This document shows positions 1 to 7,554 of a stretch of 21,197 nucleotides of DNA, one piece after another; position 1 is the first letter of the stretch, and every line of letters begins with the position of its first letter. Under the pieces are notes generated by a model that saw nothing but the letters and a program-made list of their open reading frames with translations, made no database searches and was not told the DNA's origin. Source of the DNA: Gemmatimonadaceae bacterium (lineage in GTDB: Bacteria > Gemmatimonadota > Gemmatimonadetes > Gemmatimonadales > Gemmatimonadaceae); assembly GCA_017881545.1 (NCBI GenBank), contig JADGQU010000006.1, forward strand, positions 1-21,197, read 5' to 3'. Made by a program: the position numbers and the translations under genes.

Positions 1-624
1 TCTGTCACTCACACGATCGGTCCGGATCACATCGAGGTTGGCTCCTTCATCGGGCTCGCCGCGGTGACCAAGTCCGAGCTGAGAATCGAGAACGCCGGCA
101 TCGAGCATCTTCGCTCGACGCGGATGGGCTTCTCCCGACTGGGGATCGAGTGCGTGGAGGACGGACCGGACCTGATCGTTCCGGCCAAGCAATCGCGCCA
201 AATCCAGAGTGACATGGGAGGCCACGTCCCGAAGCTCGAGGATCAACCGTGGCCGGCGTTCCCCGCGGACTGTATGTCGATCGCGATCGTTACCGCGACC
301 CAATGCGAAGGACTCGTGCTCATGCACGAAAAGATGTTCGAGTCCCGCATGTTCTTCGTCGACAAGCTCTCCACCATGGGCGCGCGAATCGTGCTCTGCG
401 ATCCGCACCGCGCGCTGATCAGCGGCCCGTCGCGGCTGCGCGGCGCGTTCCTCGAGTCGCCCGACATTCGGGCCGGAATGGCGCTGCTCCTCGCCGCGCT
501 TTGCGCCGAGGGCACGAGCTTCATCAACAACGTCGGCCAGATCGAGCGCGGCTATGAGCGAATCGATGAGCGTCTGAACGCGCTTGGCGCCGCGATCACC
601 CGCGTTGACGATCGCCGCACTTAG
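1..624 (+). CDS. murA: UDP-N-acetylglucosamine 1-carboxyvinyltransferase (MurA), 3' part
   Basis: This frame is open from the first base and ends in TAG at 622-624, so about 207 C-terminal residues are visible and the start lies outside the window. MurA transfers enolpyruvate from PEP to UDP-GlcNAc, the first committed cytoplasmic step of peptidoglycan synthesis. Visible family signatures are the FPAD segment carrying the catalytic-base Asp (FPTD in other MurA proteins), the FESRMFFVDKL segment (FENR in relatives), DIRAGMALLLAAL, and the C-terminal RGYERIDERLNALGA. The PEP-reactive Cys of the N-terminal half cannot be checked here. A related enolpyruvyl transferase such as EPSP synthase is unlikely because these motifs are MurA-type. 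The next gene follows without a gap, which suggests co-transcription. Confidence 0.93.
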   Translation, partial: SVTHTIGPDHIEVGSFIGLAAVTKSELRIENAGIEHLRSTRMGFSRLGIECVEDGPDLIVPAKQSRQIQSDMGGHVPKLEDQPWPAFPADCMSIAIVTATQCEGLVLMHEKMFESRMFFVDKLSTMGARIVLCDPHRALISGPSRLRGAFLESPDIRAGMALLLAALCAEGTSFINNVGQIERGYERIDERLNALGAAITRVDDRRT

Positions 625-625
625 C

Positions 626-1327
626 GTGGATGAGGTTCCGAAGGAAGTAATCCCCGATTTCGAGAGCTGGGGGATTCGCGCCTTCACCACGACGCGCCAT
701 GCCGGAACCTTCGGGCTCGGCGGCACCGATCCGGTCAATGAAATCATGGCGCGGTGGACCGCCGTGCAACACGAGCTGGCCGAAACCGCGCGCCGGCTTG
801 CATCGATCCGCCAGGTTCACGGGACTCGCGTCCTCGTGCACACCGGCGGCTGGGAAGGCTGGCTTCGCGCCGATGAAGCCGACGGGCACATCGCATCCGA
901 GAAAGGAATCGCGCTTGCCGTGAGCGTGGCCGACTGCGTGCCTGTGTTCATCGCACATCCCTCGGGCATCGTGGCGCTGCTGCACTCGGGGTGGAGGGGA
1001 ACCGCCGCGCACATCACCACCGACGCCATCGCCGCGCTAGCCAGAAATGGCCTGCCCCCGGACGAGCTCGCGATGCACCTGGGGCCGGCGATCTGCGGCC
1101 GCTGCTACGAGGTGAGCACCGAAGTACGCGAGCAGCTCACGGGACATCCCGCGACACGGCCGGGACATGTCGACCTGAGGTCCCTGATCGCCGAGCACGC
1201 GACGGAAATCGGAGTGCAGAAGATCACCGTCAGCGCATCGTGCACGCGCTGCGACAACGATCGCTTCTTCTCGCACCGCGCGGGCGACAAAGGCCGTCAA
1301 ATAGGGGTGATCGCGGCACAGGCATGA
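626..1327 (+). CDS. pgeF: PgeF/YfiH-family laccase-domain protein (peptidoglycan editing factor or purine nucleoside phosphorylase)
   Basis: The protein has about 233 residues. The metal and nucleoside-binding motifs of the Cu-oxidase_4/YfiH family are all present in order: RQVHGTRV, SVADCVPVFI, LHSGWRGTAAH, GPAICGRCYEV and the C-terminal CTRCDNDRFFSHRAGDKGRQ. Family members have been described as purine nucleoside phosphorylases with adenosine deaminase activity, and E. coli YfiH as removing misincorporated serine from peptidoglycan precursors. The murA neighbour suits the latter role. I chose GTG at 626, one base after the murA stop, because it leaves a family-typical lead of about 12 residues. 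In-frame TTG codons at 584 and 605 would overlap murA and add residues with no expected counterpart. There is no obvious Shine-Dalgarno, so the start is the weak part of the call. Confidence 0.85.
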   Translation: MDEVPKEVIPDFESWGIRAFTTTRHAGTFGLGGTDPVNEIMARWTAVQHELAETARRLASIRQVHGTRVLVHTGGWEGWLRADEADGHIASEKGIALAVSVADCVPVFIAHPSGIVALLHSGWRGTAAHITTDAIAALARNGLPPDELAMHLGPAICGRCYEVSTEVREQLTGHPATRPGHVDLRSLIAEHATEIGVQKITVSASCTRCDNDRFFSHRAGDKGRQIGVIAAQA

Positions 1328-1343
1328 CGTCAGGGCGGTCACC

Positions 1344-1372
1344 TTGACTCGCCTCAGCCACCTTTCTACATT
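1344..1372 (+). promoter_or_regulatory. Candidate sigma70 promoter for the rimP-nusA-infB operon
   Basis: The -35 element is TTGACT (1344-1349) and the -10 element is TACATT (1367-1372), separated by exactly 17 nt. They lie in the 129-nt gap between pgeF and rimP. Transcription would start near 1379, giving a leader of roughly 75-80 nt before rimP. An intrinsic terminator lies inside that leader. No RNA data are available, so the call rests on the match and the position. Confidence 0.5.
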
Positions 1373-1404
1373 GTATTGGGCGTTCAACTCGGCGGCCAAC
1401 ACTG

Positions 1405-1430
1405 ATGTGGGGATCCCCCCACATTTTTTT
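1405..1430 (+). terminator. Intrinsic terminator in the rimP-nusA leader (possible attenuator)
   Basis: A perfect 8-bp GC-rich stem (ATGTGGGG at 1405-1412, CCCCACAT at 1417-1424) closes a 4-nt ATCC loop. Six more T residues follow at 1425-1430. It ends 26 nt before the rimP ATG and begins about 26 nt after the predicted transcription start. That leaves no room for a full promoter between terminator and rimP, so transcripts must read through it. It may also end the murA-pgeF transcript. I saw no convincing alternative antiterminator fold. Confidence 0.85.
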
Positions 1431-1456
1431 GTCCCTTGAATGGACCTCGAAGGTAG

Positions 1457-1936
1457 ATGAACGAAACGCTGGAATCGCTTGTGGCGTCGGAAATTAAGCC
1501 ACTCGGACTAGAGCTTTTCGAGTTTAAGATCGGGGGCAGTAAAGGTCGCCCCGTTCTAGACGTTCGCGTCGAGCGCGAGGATGGAGAAAAAGTGACTGTC
1601 GACGATTGCGCTGCGGCATCGCGCGCGATCGAAGCAAGGCTGGACGCCGAAGATTTTGGCGGCAGAAGATACGTGCTGGAAGTCTCGTCGCCGGGGATCG
1701 AAAGACCGCTCCGGAACGGAAAAGATTGGAAGAAGTTCGTCGGCAGGACTGCGGTAGTCACCACGAACGTGGTGGGTGATCCGGCCGGCCGTCGGACGGA
1801 CGAAGTGGAGATTGCCGGTGTCGAAGGGGATGCCGGGCAGGAAGTTGTAATAGTGCACAATGAGCGCGGCGATGAGCGGCGCTTTCCGCTGGCAGCGGTC
1901 GAGAAGGCACGGCTGGCGTTTCACTGGAAACGGTAG
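1457..1936 (+). CDS. rimP: Ribosome maturation factor RimP
   Basis: The 159-residue protein has the two-domain RimP layout. An alpha/beta N-terminal domain contains the GLELFEFKIGG and RPVLDVRVERE strands and the segment YVLEVSSPGIERPL, the clearest family signature (about residues 74-87). A C-terminal SH3-like domain follows. RimP binds the free 30S subunit and helps fold the 3' (head) domain around S19/uS19 during late small-subunit assembly. Length is typical (about 150-160 aa). The ATG at 1457 is preceded by GAAGG at close spacing. It is the first gene after the leader terminator and lies 11 nt upstream of nusA, the conserved rimP-nusA order found across bacteria. Confidence 0.95.
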   Translation: MNETLESLVASEIKPLGLELFEFKIGGSKGRPVLDVRVEREDGEKVTVDDCAAASRAIEARLDAEDFGGRRYVLEVSSPGIERPLRNGKDWKKFVGRTAVVTTNVVGDPAGRRTDEVEIAGVEGDAGQEVVIVHNERGDERRFPLAAVEKARLAFHWKR

Positions 1937-1947
1937 AGGCAGAGGAC

Positions 1948-3441
1948 ATGGCGGCTTCAGTAGAAATTCTGACGGCGATCCGCGAGTTGACCAACTCGAA
2001 GCAGATCGATCGCGCCGAATTGCACGGGCTTCTCGAGGACGGCATTAACGCCGCCCTCGCCAAGAAGCACGGGCCTACGGTGCAGGCTGAAGTCTCGATC
2101 GACGAGAACAAGGGCGCGATCAGGATCGTGCTGCTCAAGACCGTAGTCGAAGAAGTGACCGACGCCGCGAGCCAGATCTCTCTCGAGGAGGCCCGCTTCG
2201 AGGACTCCGAGTTCCAGGTCGGCGACCAGATGGAGATCCCCGTCGATTTCGCCGAGTTCGGGCGCACCGCGGTGCAGGCGGCGAAGCAGCGCATCATCCA
2301 GCGCGTGAGGGAAGGAGAGAGATCCAAGATCCGCGACGAGTTCTCGAGCAGGGTCGGAGATCTCCTTTCCGGAGAAGTGCAGCAGATCGAGCGCGGCAAG
2401 CTCGTCATCATGCTCAACAAGTTTCGCGAAGCCGAAGCGATCATTCCGTATCGCGAGCAGAACCACCGCGAGCATTTCCACCAGGGCGATCCGATCCGCG
2501 CCGTACTGAAGCGCGTCGAGGAGACTCCGAAGGGGCCGCGTCTCGTTCTCAGCAGGGCGGATGCGCTCTTCGTGAAAGCGCTGTTCAAGCTAGAGGTCCC
2601 GGAGATCCAGCAGAATCTGGTTGAGATTCGCGCTAGCGCGCGCGAGGTCGGAAGCCGCACCAAGATCGCGGTGTTCTCGCGCGACGATTCGGTGGATCCG
2701 GTGGGCGCCTGCGTCGGGCTCAAGGGCTCGCGCGTTCAGGCGGTCGTCAACGAGCTCGGCGGCGAACGAATCGACATCGTCCCATGGTCGGCCGATCCCG
2801 AGCGCTTCGCCAAGCTGGCGCTCGCGCCGGCTCGTGTCGCGCGCGTGTTCAGCGATCCCGCGACGAAGACGATTCAGGCGATCGTGGACGAGGATCAGCT
2901 TTCGCTCGCGATCGGACGCAATGGTCAGAACGTGCGCCTCGCGTCGGAGCTCACCGAGTGGAAGATCGAGCTCTACTCGAGTCGTGAGTGGATGGAGCGT
3001 GGCACGGATCAGCCGATCTTTGCTCCGCTTCCGACCGACGAGCCCGTCTCCGGTGTGAATCCGCGCCTCGTTGACATCGAGGGGATGCAGCCGGCAACGG
3101 TTGCCGTTCTGGAAGATGCCGGCTACAAGACGCTGGACGACATCATCGATCTCGAGCGCGAAGATTTTCTGCGACTGCCCGGCATCGCGCCTGAAGAGGC
3201 TGATCGCCTGATGGCGATCATCAACGAGCTGACGACCGACGAAGCGCCTGAAGTCCCTGAGGCGGCCGAGGCAGCGGTGAAGACCACTGAAGCAGACGCC
3301 GAAGCCAGCAGCGAAATGGCATCCGAGGGCGGAAGCGCGGCGGCAGGCGGAATTGCAGCGGCGCCGGACGTCGTAGCCGACACGGGTGCCAAGAAGGGAA
3401 TTGAAGGCAAGAAAGGCACGGAAGGGAAGAAGACGGAGTAG
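1948..3441 (+). CDS. nusA: Transcription termination/antitermination factor NusA
   Basis: The 497-residue protein shows the full NusA order. The RNA polymerase-binding N-terminal domain is at about residues 1-130 and the S1 domain at about 135-200 (GDLLSGEVQQIERGKLVIML). KH1 has the GLKG loop at 257-260 and KH2 has GRNG at 323-326. A helix-hairpin-helix region follows near 370-430 (DIEGMQPATVAVLEDAGY). The tail of about 65 residues is rich in Ala, Glu, Gly and Lys and ends in two near-repeats of GIEGKKGTEGKK; it is probably disordered. NusA binds elongating RNA polymerase, promotes hairpin pausing and intrinsic termination, and serves in antitermination complexes. ATG 1948 has AGAGG upstream at good spacing. 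The terminator in the operon leader suggests autoregulation by NusA-stimulated termination. Confidence 0.97.
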   Translation: MAASVEILTAIRELTNSKQIDRAELHGLLEDGINAALAKKHGPTVQAEVSIDENKGAIRIVLLKTVVEEVTDAASQISLEEARFEDSEFQVGDQMEIPVDFAEFGRTAVQAAKQRIIQRVREGERSKIRDEFSSRVGDLLSGEVQQIERGKLVIMLNKFREAEAIIPYREQNHREHFHQGDPIRAVLKRVEETPKGPRLVLSRADALFVKALFKLEVPEIQQNLVEIRASAREVGSRTKIAVFSRDDSVDPVGACVGLKGSRVQAVVNELGGERIDIVPWSADPERFAKLALAPARVARVFSDPATKTIQAIVDEDQLSLAIGRNGQNVRLASELTEWKIELYSSREWMERGTDQPIFAPLPTDEPVSGVNPRLVDIEGMQPATVAVLEDAGYKTLDDIIDLEREDFLRLPGIAPEEADRLMAIINELTTDEAPEVPEAAEAAVKTTEADAEASSEMASEGGSAAAGGIAAAPDVVADTGAKKGIEGKKGTEGKKTE

Positions 3442-3446
3442 CGGAC

Positions 3447-3794
3447 GTGGACGCCGTTGAGCAGCGCAAACTCCTCGGCCTCATTGGCCTCGGTGTTCGC
3501 GGACGAGGGGCAGTCATCGGGGTGCAGCAAGTGCGGGAGGCGGCGAAACGCGGCAAGCTTTTCCTGGCTATTGCCGCGCCGGACGCATCGAGTAACAGTT
3601 TGGATAAAGTGCTTCCGCTGCTTCATGCTCGCGGAATCACGGTTCTCGCCGGACCGGCAGCCGCCGAGTTGGGCGCGGCGGTGGGACGCGAGACAACCGC
3701 AGTAGTTGGGATAGTCGATCGAGGTCTGGCCAAGGGGATTCGGGCACTAAGTCCGACTCCGATGCCGGATGGCCGTGAGGAGGAGAAGGGTTGA
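3447..3794 (+). CDS. L7Ae/YlxQ-like ribosomal-type RNA-binding protein
   Basis: The 115-residue protein starts at GTG 3447, 5 nt after the nusA stop. The stretches KLLGLIGLGVRGRGAVIG, AAKRGKLFLAIAAPDAS and HARGITVLAGPAAAELG fit the compact L7Ae/L30e/S12e/Gadd45 fold, including the helix that reads kink-turn RNA in relatives. The place between nusA and infB is where Firmicutes and others carry ylxQ, which supports the call more than sequence alone. The role of bacterial YlxQ-type proteins is poorly defined; k-turn RNA or ribosome binding is the usual guess. The usual upstream partner ylxR (DUF448) is absent. The stop overlaps the infB start by 4 nt (TTGA), indicating translational coupling. 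Confidence 0.8.
   Translation: MDAVEQRKLLGLIGLGVRGRGAVIGVQQVREAAKRGKLFLAIAAPDASSNSLDKVLPLLHARGITVLAGPAAAELGAAVGRETTAVVGIVDRGLAKGIRALSPTPMPDGREEEKG
3778..3793 (+). promoter_or_regulatory. Perfect Shine-Dalgarno fixing the TTG start of infB
   Basis: AGGAGG at 3778-3783 lies 7 nt before TTG at 3791. It is the strongest ribosome binding site seen in the window, and it pairs with the weak TTG start of infB. The TTG also overlaps the TGA stop of the upstream gene. The combination supports 3791 as the infB start. Confidence 0.8.
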
Positions 3795-6478
3795 GCAAGC
3801 TTCGAGTACATGATTTGGCTGGCGAGTTCGGCGTTCCCACCGACGAGGTGATAAATCTCCTTCGTCAGATGGACGTCCCCGTGCGCAGCCATTTGAGTCC
3901 GCTGAGCGACGATCAGGTTGCTCGCATCCGCGCCCGTTGGGAGCGCGAGAAGCGCGCACGCGTTGCCGCTCCGCCGGCCGCGACTCGCCGGCGTCGCGGA
4001 ACCGCGGCAGCCGCTCCGGCGCCTGACGTGAAGCCAGAGCCCGCCGCGTCGGCCGAAGGCGCATCGAAGCGTCGTCGCCGTGCGGCGACCGAGCCAGTGT
4101 CGGAGGTACCGCCAATCGAGATACCGATTGCTGCGGAAACGAAAGCACCGGCCCCTCCAGCTCCGGTTGCTCCACAGGCACCGATCGCCGCGTCAGCGCC
4201 GGCCGATGTTCCGACAATCGAACGCTCCAAGACACCGGCTGCTCCCGCGCGGCCGGTCGCGCCGCCGTCCCAGACGGCGCACGCAGGGACGTCGCACGGC
4301 GGCGACCGCGATGTCCGCGAGCGTCAGCGGCCGCAGCCTGTAGTCCCCGGCGCTCCGCGTCCGCGTCCAGTTGCGACGGGAGCACCGTATACGCCGCCTC
4401 GCCCGGTCGCATCAGCGGCCCCGGGCGCGGGCACCGCACCGACACGTCGCGACGATCGCGGCGCGGGCGCGGGCGGGGGTGGTGGAGGTGGACGCGGCGA
4501 AGAGCGTGGAGGACGCCGCGGCAAAAAAGGAAAACGTGGGGTCGATCAGGAAGCGGTATCGGCGAACATCGGCAAAACGATGGCGTCGATGCGCGGCCCG
4601 ATTCGTCGTGGCGGAGCGCGCCGCGCCGAAGACGGTACCTATCGCGAAGAGATGGCCGCGCAGGCTGCGGCCGAAGTGGAGCGTGAGAAGAAGACGGTGC
4701 GCGTCAACGAGTTCATCACCGTCAACGAGCTCGCGCAAATCCTCAAGACGCCTGCCGTACAGATCGTCGGGTTCGCTTTCAAGAATCTCGGGTTGATGGT
4801 CACCATCAACCAGCGGCTCGACTTCGACCAGATCGAGCTGATCGCCGGCGAGTTCGGCTTCCAGGCAGTGAAGGAAGAAGAATACGCCGCCGATCTCAAG
4901 ACGACGCCAACCGTCGAGGACACGGCGGAGCAGCTCGAGTCTCGTCCGCCCGTCGTCACGATCATGGGTCACGTCGACCACGGCAAGACATCGCTGCTCG
5001 ACTACGTCCGGAAATCGAACGTCGTCGCCGGTGAGTCGGGCGGGATCACGCAGCACATCGGTGCATATCACGTCGATCTGCCGGGCGGCAAGTCGATCAC
5101 GTTCCTCGATACTCCTGGCCACGAAGCATTCACGGCCATGCGCGCGCGCGGTGCCCAGGTTACGGACATCGTCGTGCTCGTCGTGGCTTCGGATGATCAG
5201 GTGATGCCGCAGACCATCGAAGCGATCTCGCACGCCAAGAATGCCGGTGTGCCGATGATCGTGGCGATCAACAAGATCGACGTCGCGGGTGCGAACCCGA
5301 TGAAGGTGAAGCAGGATCTCCTCCAGCACGGTGTCGTGCTCGAGGAGTTCGGCGGCACAGTTCTCTCGACCGAAGTGTCCGCGAAAAAGGGAACGAATAT
5401 CGACAAGCTGCTCGAGCAGATTCTGCTCCAGGCGGAGATCCTCGATCTCAAGGCGAATCCGAACCGGAGCGCCACCGGAGCGGTGATCGAAGCGCAGCTC
5501 GATCCGGGCAAGGGCGCGATCGCGACGGTTCTCGTCAGCAACGGCACCTTGCATGTTGGAGACGACTTCATCTGCGGCATGTACTCGGGCCGCGTGAGAG
5601 CGCTGTTCGACGAGCGTGGCCGCAGCATCAAGGATGCTGGTCCGGCAATTCCGGCTCAGGTCCTCGGTATCGGCGGCGTTCCGACGGCGGGCGATCAGTT
5701 CGTGGTGGTGGAAGATGCGATGGAGTCGCGCGAGATCGCGCAGCGCCGCCAGCGTCTCGACCGCGAAGCGAAGAGCCGCCGCACCGCCAAGGGCGTGATC
5801 TCGCTCGAGGACTTCATGTCCCAGACGGCGCCCGGTCAGAAGCGGACACTCCGCATCGTAATCAAGGCCGATCAGGGCGGTCCGGCGGAAGCGCTGGCGG
5901 ACTCGCTTGGCCAGCTTTCAAACGACGAGGTTTCGGTCGACGTCATCCACCGTGGCGTGGGTGCCATCACCGAAAGCGATATCCTGCTCGCGCGCGCATC
6001 GGGCGCGATCATCGTTGGATTCCACGTGCGGCCCGACAACAATGCCCGCGCCGCGGCGGAGCGTGAAGGCGTGGATATCAAGCTTTACAAGGTCATCTAC
6101 GAAGCGGTCGAAGACGTTCGTGCCGCGCTCGAGGGCATGCTTCGCCCCGAGGAAAAGGAGGTCGTGCTCGGCGAGGCCCAGGTTCGCGAGCTGTTCAAGG
6201 TTCCGAAGATGGGCGTCATTGCCGGGTGCTCGGTGCGCAGCGGAGTCATCAACCGCCAGGGCCGCGTTCGCGTGATCCGCGACGGCGTGGAAATCTACGA
6301 CGGAGCCATCGCGTCGCTGCGCCGCTTCAAGGACGACGTCAAGGAAGTGCGCGAAGGATTCGAGTGCGGAATTGGCGTCGAGAACTTCAACGACATCAAG
6401 GTCGGCGACGTGCTCGAATGCTACAAGAAGGAGCAGGTGGCGCGCACTCTAACCTCGGCGGCGGGCGCTTCTGCGTAA
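3791..6478 (+). CDS. infB: Translation initiation factor IF-2
   Basis: The 895-residue protein is the GTPase that brings initiator tRNA to the 30S subunit and promotes 50S joining. An N-terminal IF2_N module (about residues 1-55) is followed by a long Ala/Pro/Arg-rich linker with a run of glycines. A second IF2_N-type segment (about 298-355) precedes the G domain. The GTPase motifs are intact: G1 GHVDHGKT at 393-400, switch region GGITQHIGAY, G3 DTPGH at 440-444, G4 NKID at 494-497, and the SAKKGTNID loop. Domains II-IV end in the typical FECGIGVENFNDIKVGDVLE. The start is TTG at 3791, supported by a perfect AGGAGG and a 4-nt overlap with the upstream stop. The low-complexity linker is GC-biased and is probably disordered. 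Confidence 0.97.
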   Translation: MSKLRVHDLAGEFGVPTDEVINLLRQMDVPVRSHLSPLSDDQVARIRARWEREKRARVAAPPAATRRRRGTAAAAPAPDVKPEPAASAEGASKRRRRAATEPVSEVPPIEIPIAAETKAPAPPAPVAPQAPIAASAPADVPTIERSKTPAAPARPVAPPSQTAHAGTSHGGDRDVRERQRPQPVVPGAPRPRPVATGAPYTPPRPVASAAPGAGTAPTRRDDRGAGAGGGGGGGRGEERGGRRGKKGKRGVDQEAVSANIGKTMASMRGPIRRGGARRAEDGTYREEMAAQAAAEVEREKKTVRVNEFITVNELAQILKTPAVQIVGFAFKNLGLMVTINQRLDFDQIELIAGEFGFQAVKEEEYAADLKTTPTVEDTAEQLESRPPVVTIMGHVDHGKTSLLDYVRKSNVVAGESGGITQHIGAYHVDLPGGKSITFLDTPGHEAFTAMRARGAQVTDIVVLVVASDDQVMPQTIEAISHAKNAGVPMIVAINKIDVAGANPMKVKQDLLQHGVVLEEFGGTVLSTEVSAKKGTNIDKLLEQILLQAEILDLKANPNRSATGAVIEAQLDPGKGAIATVLVSNGTLHVGDDFICGMYSGRVRALFDERGRSIKDAGPAIPAQVLGIGGVPTAGDQFVVVEDAMESREIAQRRQRLDREAKSRRTAKGVISLEDFMSQTAPGQKRTLRIVIKADQGGPAEALADSLGQLSNDEVSVDVIHRGVGAITESDILLARASGAIIVGFHVRPDNNARAAAEREGVDIKLYKVIYEAVEDVRAALEGMLRPEEKEVVLGEAQVRELFKVPKMGVIAGCSVRSGVINRQGRVRVIRDGVEIYDGAIASLRRFKDDVKEVREGFECGIGVENFNDIKVGDVLECYKKEQVARTLTSAAGASA

Positions 6479-6854
6479 TACGCGTCGAGCGGACCGCGTC
6501 GCCGAAGCGGTCCGCGTCGAGGTGGCGACATTCCTCACCGAATCGGTAAAGGATCCGCGCATCGTTGGCTTCGTCACCGTCACCGGGGCCGAGGTCAGTC
6601 CCGACCTCCGCCACGCCCGTGTCTACGTCAGCGTTCTCGGAAGCGATACCGAGAAGAAGGCGACCTTCGACGGGCTCGAGAGCGTTGCTTTGCACCTTCG
6701 CTCACGCGTAGCGCGCGAGCTCCAGCTGCGGGTCGCCCCCGATATCCAGTTCAAGGAAGACGATACCATCGCTCGGGCTGCCCGCATCGAATTGCTCCTC
6801 GCTGACGTGAAGAAGCAGGACGCCGCAGCGGGCCGTGATCACGAACAAGACTGA
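6471..6854 (+). CDS. rbfA: Ribosome-binding factor A (RbfA), probable CTG start
   Basis: RbfA is a KH-fold cold-shock factor that binds the 30S near helix 1/44 during 16S maturation. The core DPRIVGFVTVTGAEVSPDLRHARVYVSVLG is unmistakable. The first conventional start in frame is GTG at 6522, but it would remove the conserved first helix. Upstream codons in the same frame read RNTRRADRVAEAVRVEV, matching the family's usual N-terminus, and CTG at 6471 lies exactly where Met is expected. The frame is closed by TAA at 6450, and no ATG, GTG or TTG lies between 6453 and 6522. With CTG the protein has 127 residues, a normal length, and overlaps infB by 8 nt. The gene identity is certain; the CTG start is inference. 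Confidence 0.88.
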   Translation: MRNTRRADRVAEAVRVEVATFLTESVKDPRIVGFVTVTGAEVSPDLRHARVYVSVLGSDTEKKATFDGLESVALHLRSRVARELQLRVAPDIQFKEDDTIARAARIELLLADVKKQDAAAGRDHEQD

Positions 6855-7554
6855 CCGCGGCTCCGAGGTCTCGGCGCCTGCTCAGGGATTGCTGCTCGTA
6901 GACAAGCCGGCGGGAATGACGTCACACGACGTCGTCCAGCATGTAAGACGGATTTACGGTGAGCGGAGCATCGGCCACCTCGGCACGCTAGATCCCTTCG
7001 CAACCGGACTGCTCGTTCTCCTCCTCGGCCGGGCGACGCGGCTCGCGACGTTCATCGATGCCGAGCCCAAGGTGTACGAGGCGACAATCAAGTTCGGAGA
7101 GGAGACCGACACCGACGACGCGACGGGGACGGTGATCCGGACGGCAGCGCCTCCGCGCGAGGCCGAGGTCAGATCCGCCGTGAAGTCACTGACGGGCACC
7201 ATCTCCCAGGTTCCTCCCGCGTATTCGGCGAAGAGTGTAGATGGAACGCGCGCCTACGACGCGGCGCGCCGGGGAGAGCCCCTCGAGCTCGCGGCCGTCA
7301 GTGTCACCGTTCACGGTTGGGAGCTCGGCAAGATCACGAGTGATTCAGTCTCTGCTGTCATTACTTGCAGCAGTGGCACCTACATCCGCGCTCTCGCCCG
7401 CGATCTCGGGCGACTCACTTCTTCGGCGGCCCACCTTCAGCAGCTGCGCCGCACGCGCGCCGGCGAGTTCGATGTTCGGGACGCGGCGACGCTCGACAGC
7501 CTGGCCGACAGTCCCGCGCGCGTGAGGCCGCTCCGGGTGGTGCCAGATGCCTAG
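6835..7554 (+). CDS. truB: tRNA pseudouridine(55) synthase TruB
   Basis: The 239-residue protein isomerises U55 in the T-loop of tRNAs. The catalytic motif GHLGTLDPFATGLL places the nucleophilic Asp at residue 53. The N-terminal LLLVDKPAGMTSHDVV and the later QVPPAYSAKSVDGTRAYDAARRGE are family hallmarks, and the stretch CSSGTYIRALARDLG is also conserved. The protein is shorter than E. coli TruB (about 314 aa) and ends after a short C-terminal region, as in many bacteria. It starts at GTG 6835, overlapping rbfA by 20 nt, and overlaps ribF by 8 nt, so rbfA-truB-ribF are very likely translated from one mRNA. The exact start within the first about 15 non-conserved residues is not fixed. Confidence 0.95.
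   Translation: MITNKTDRGSEVSAPAQGLLLVDKPAGMTSHDVVQHVRRIYGERSIGHLGTLDPFATGLLVLLLGRATRLATFIDAEPKVYEATIKFGEETDTDDATGTVIRTAAPPREAEVRSAVKSLTGTISQVPPAYSAKSVDGTRAYDAARRGEPLELAAVSVTVHGWELGKITSDSVSAVITCSSGTYIRALARDLGRLTSSAAHLQQLRRTRAGEFDVRDAATLDSLADSPARVRPLRVVPDA

Noticed and set aside
4412..5554. Minus-strand open frame of 380 codons opposite infB
   Set aside because: It is antisense to the conserved IF-2 G domain; the sequence is rich in Asp, Arg, Leu and His and has no motifs.
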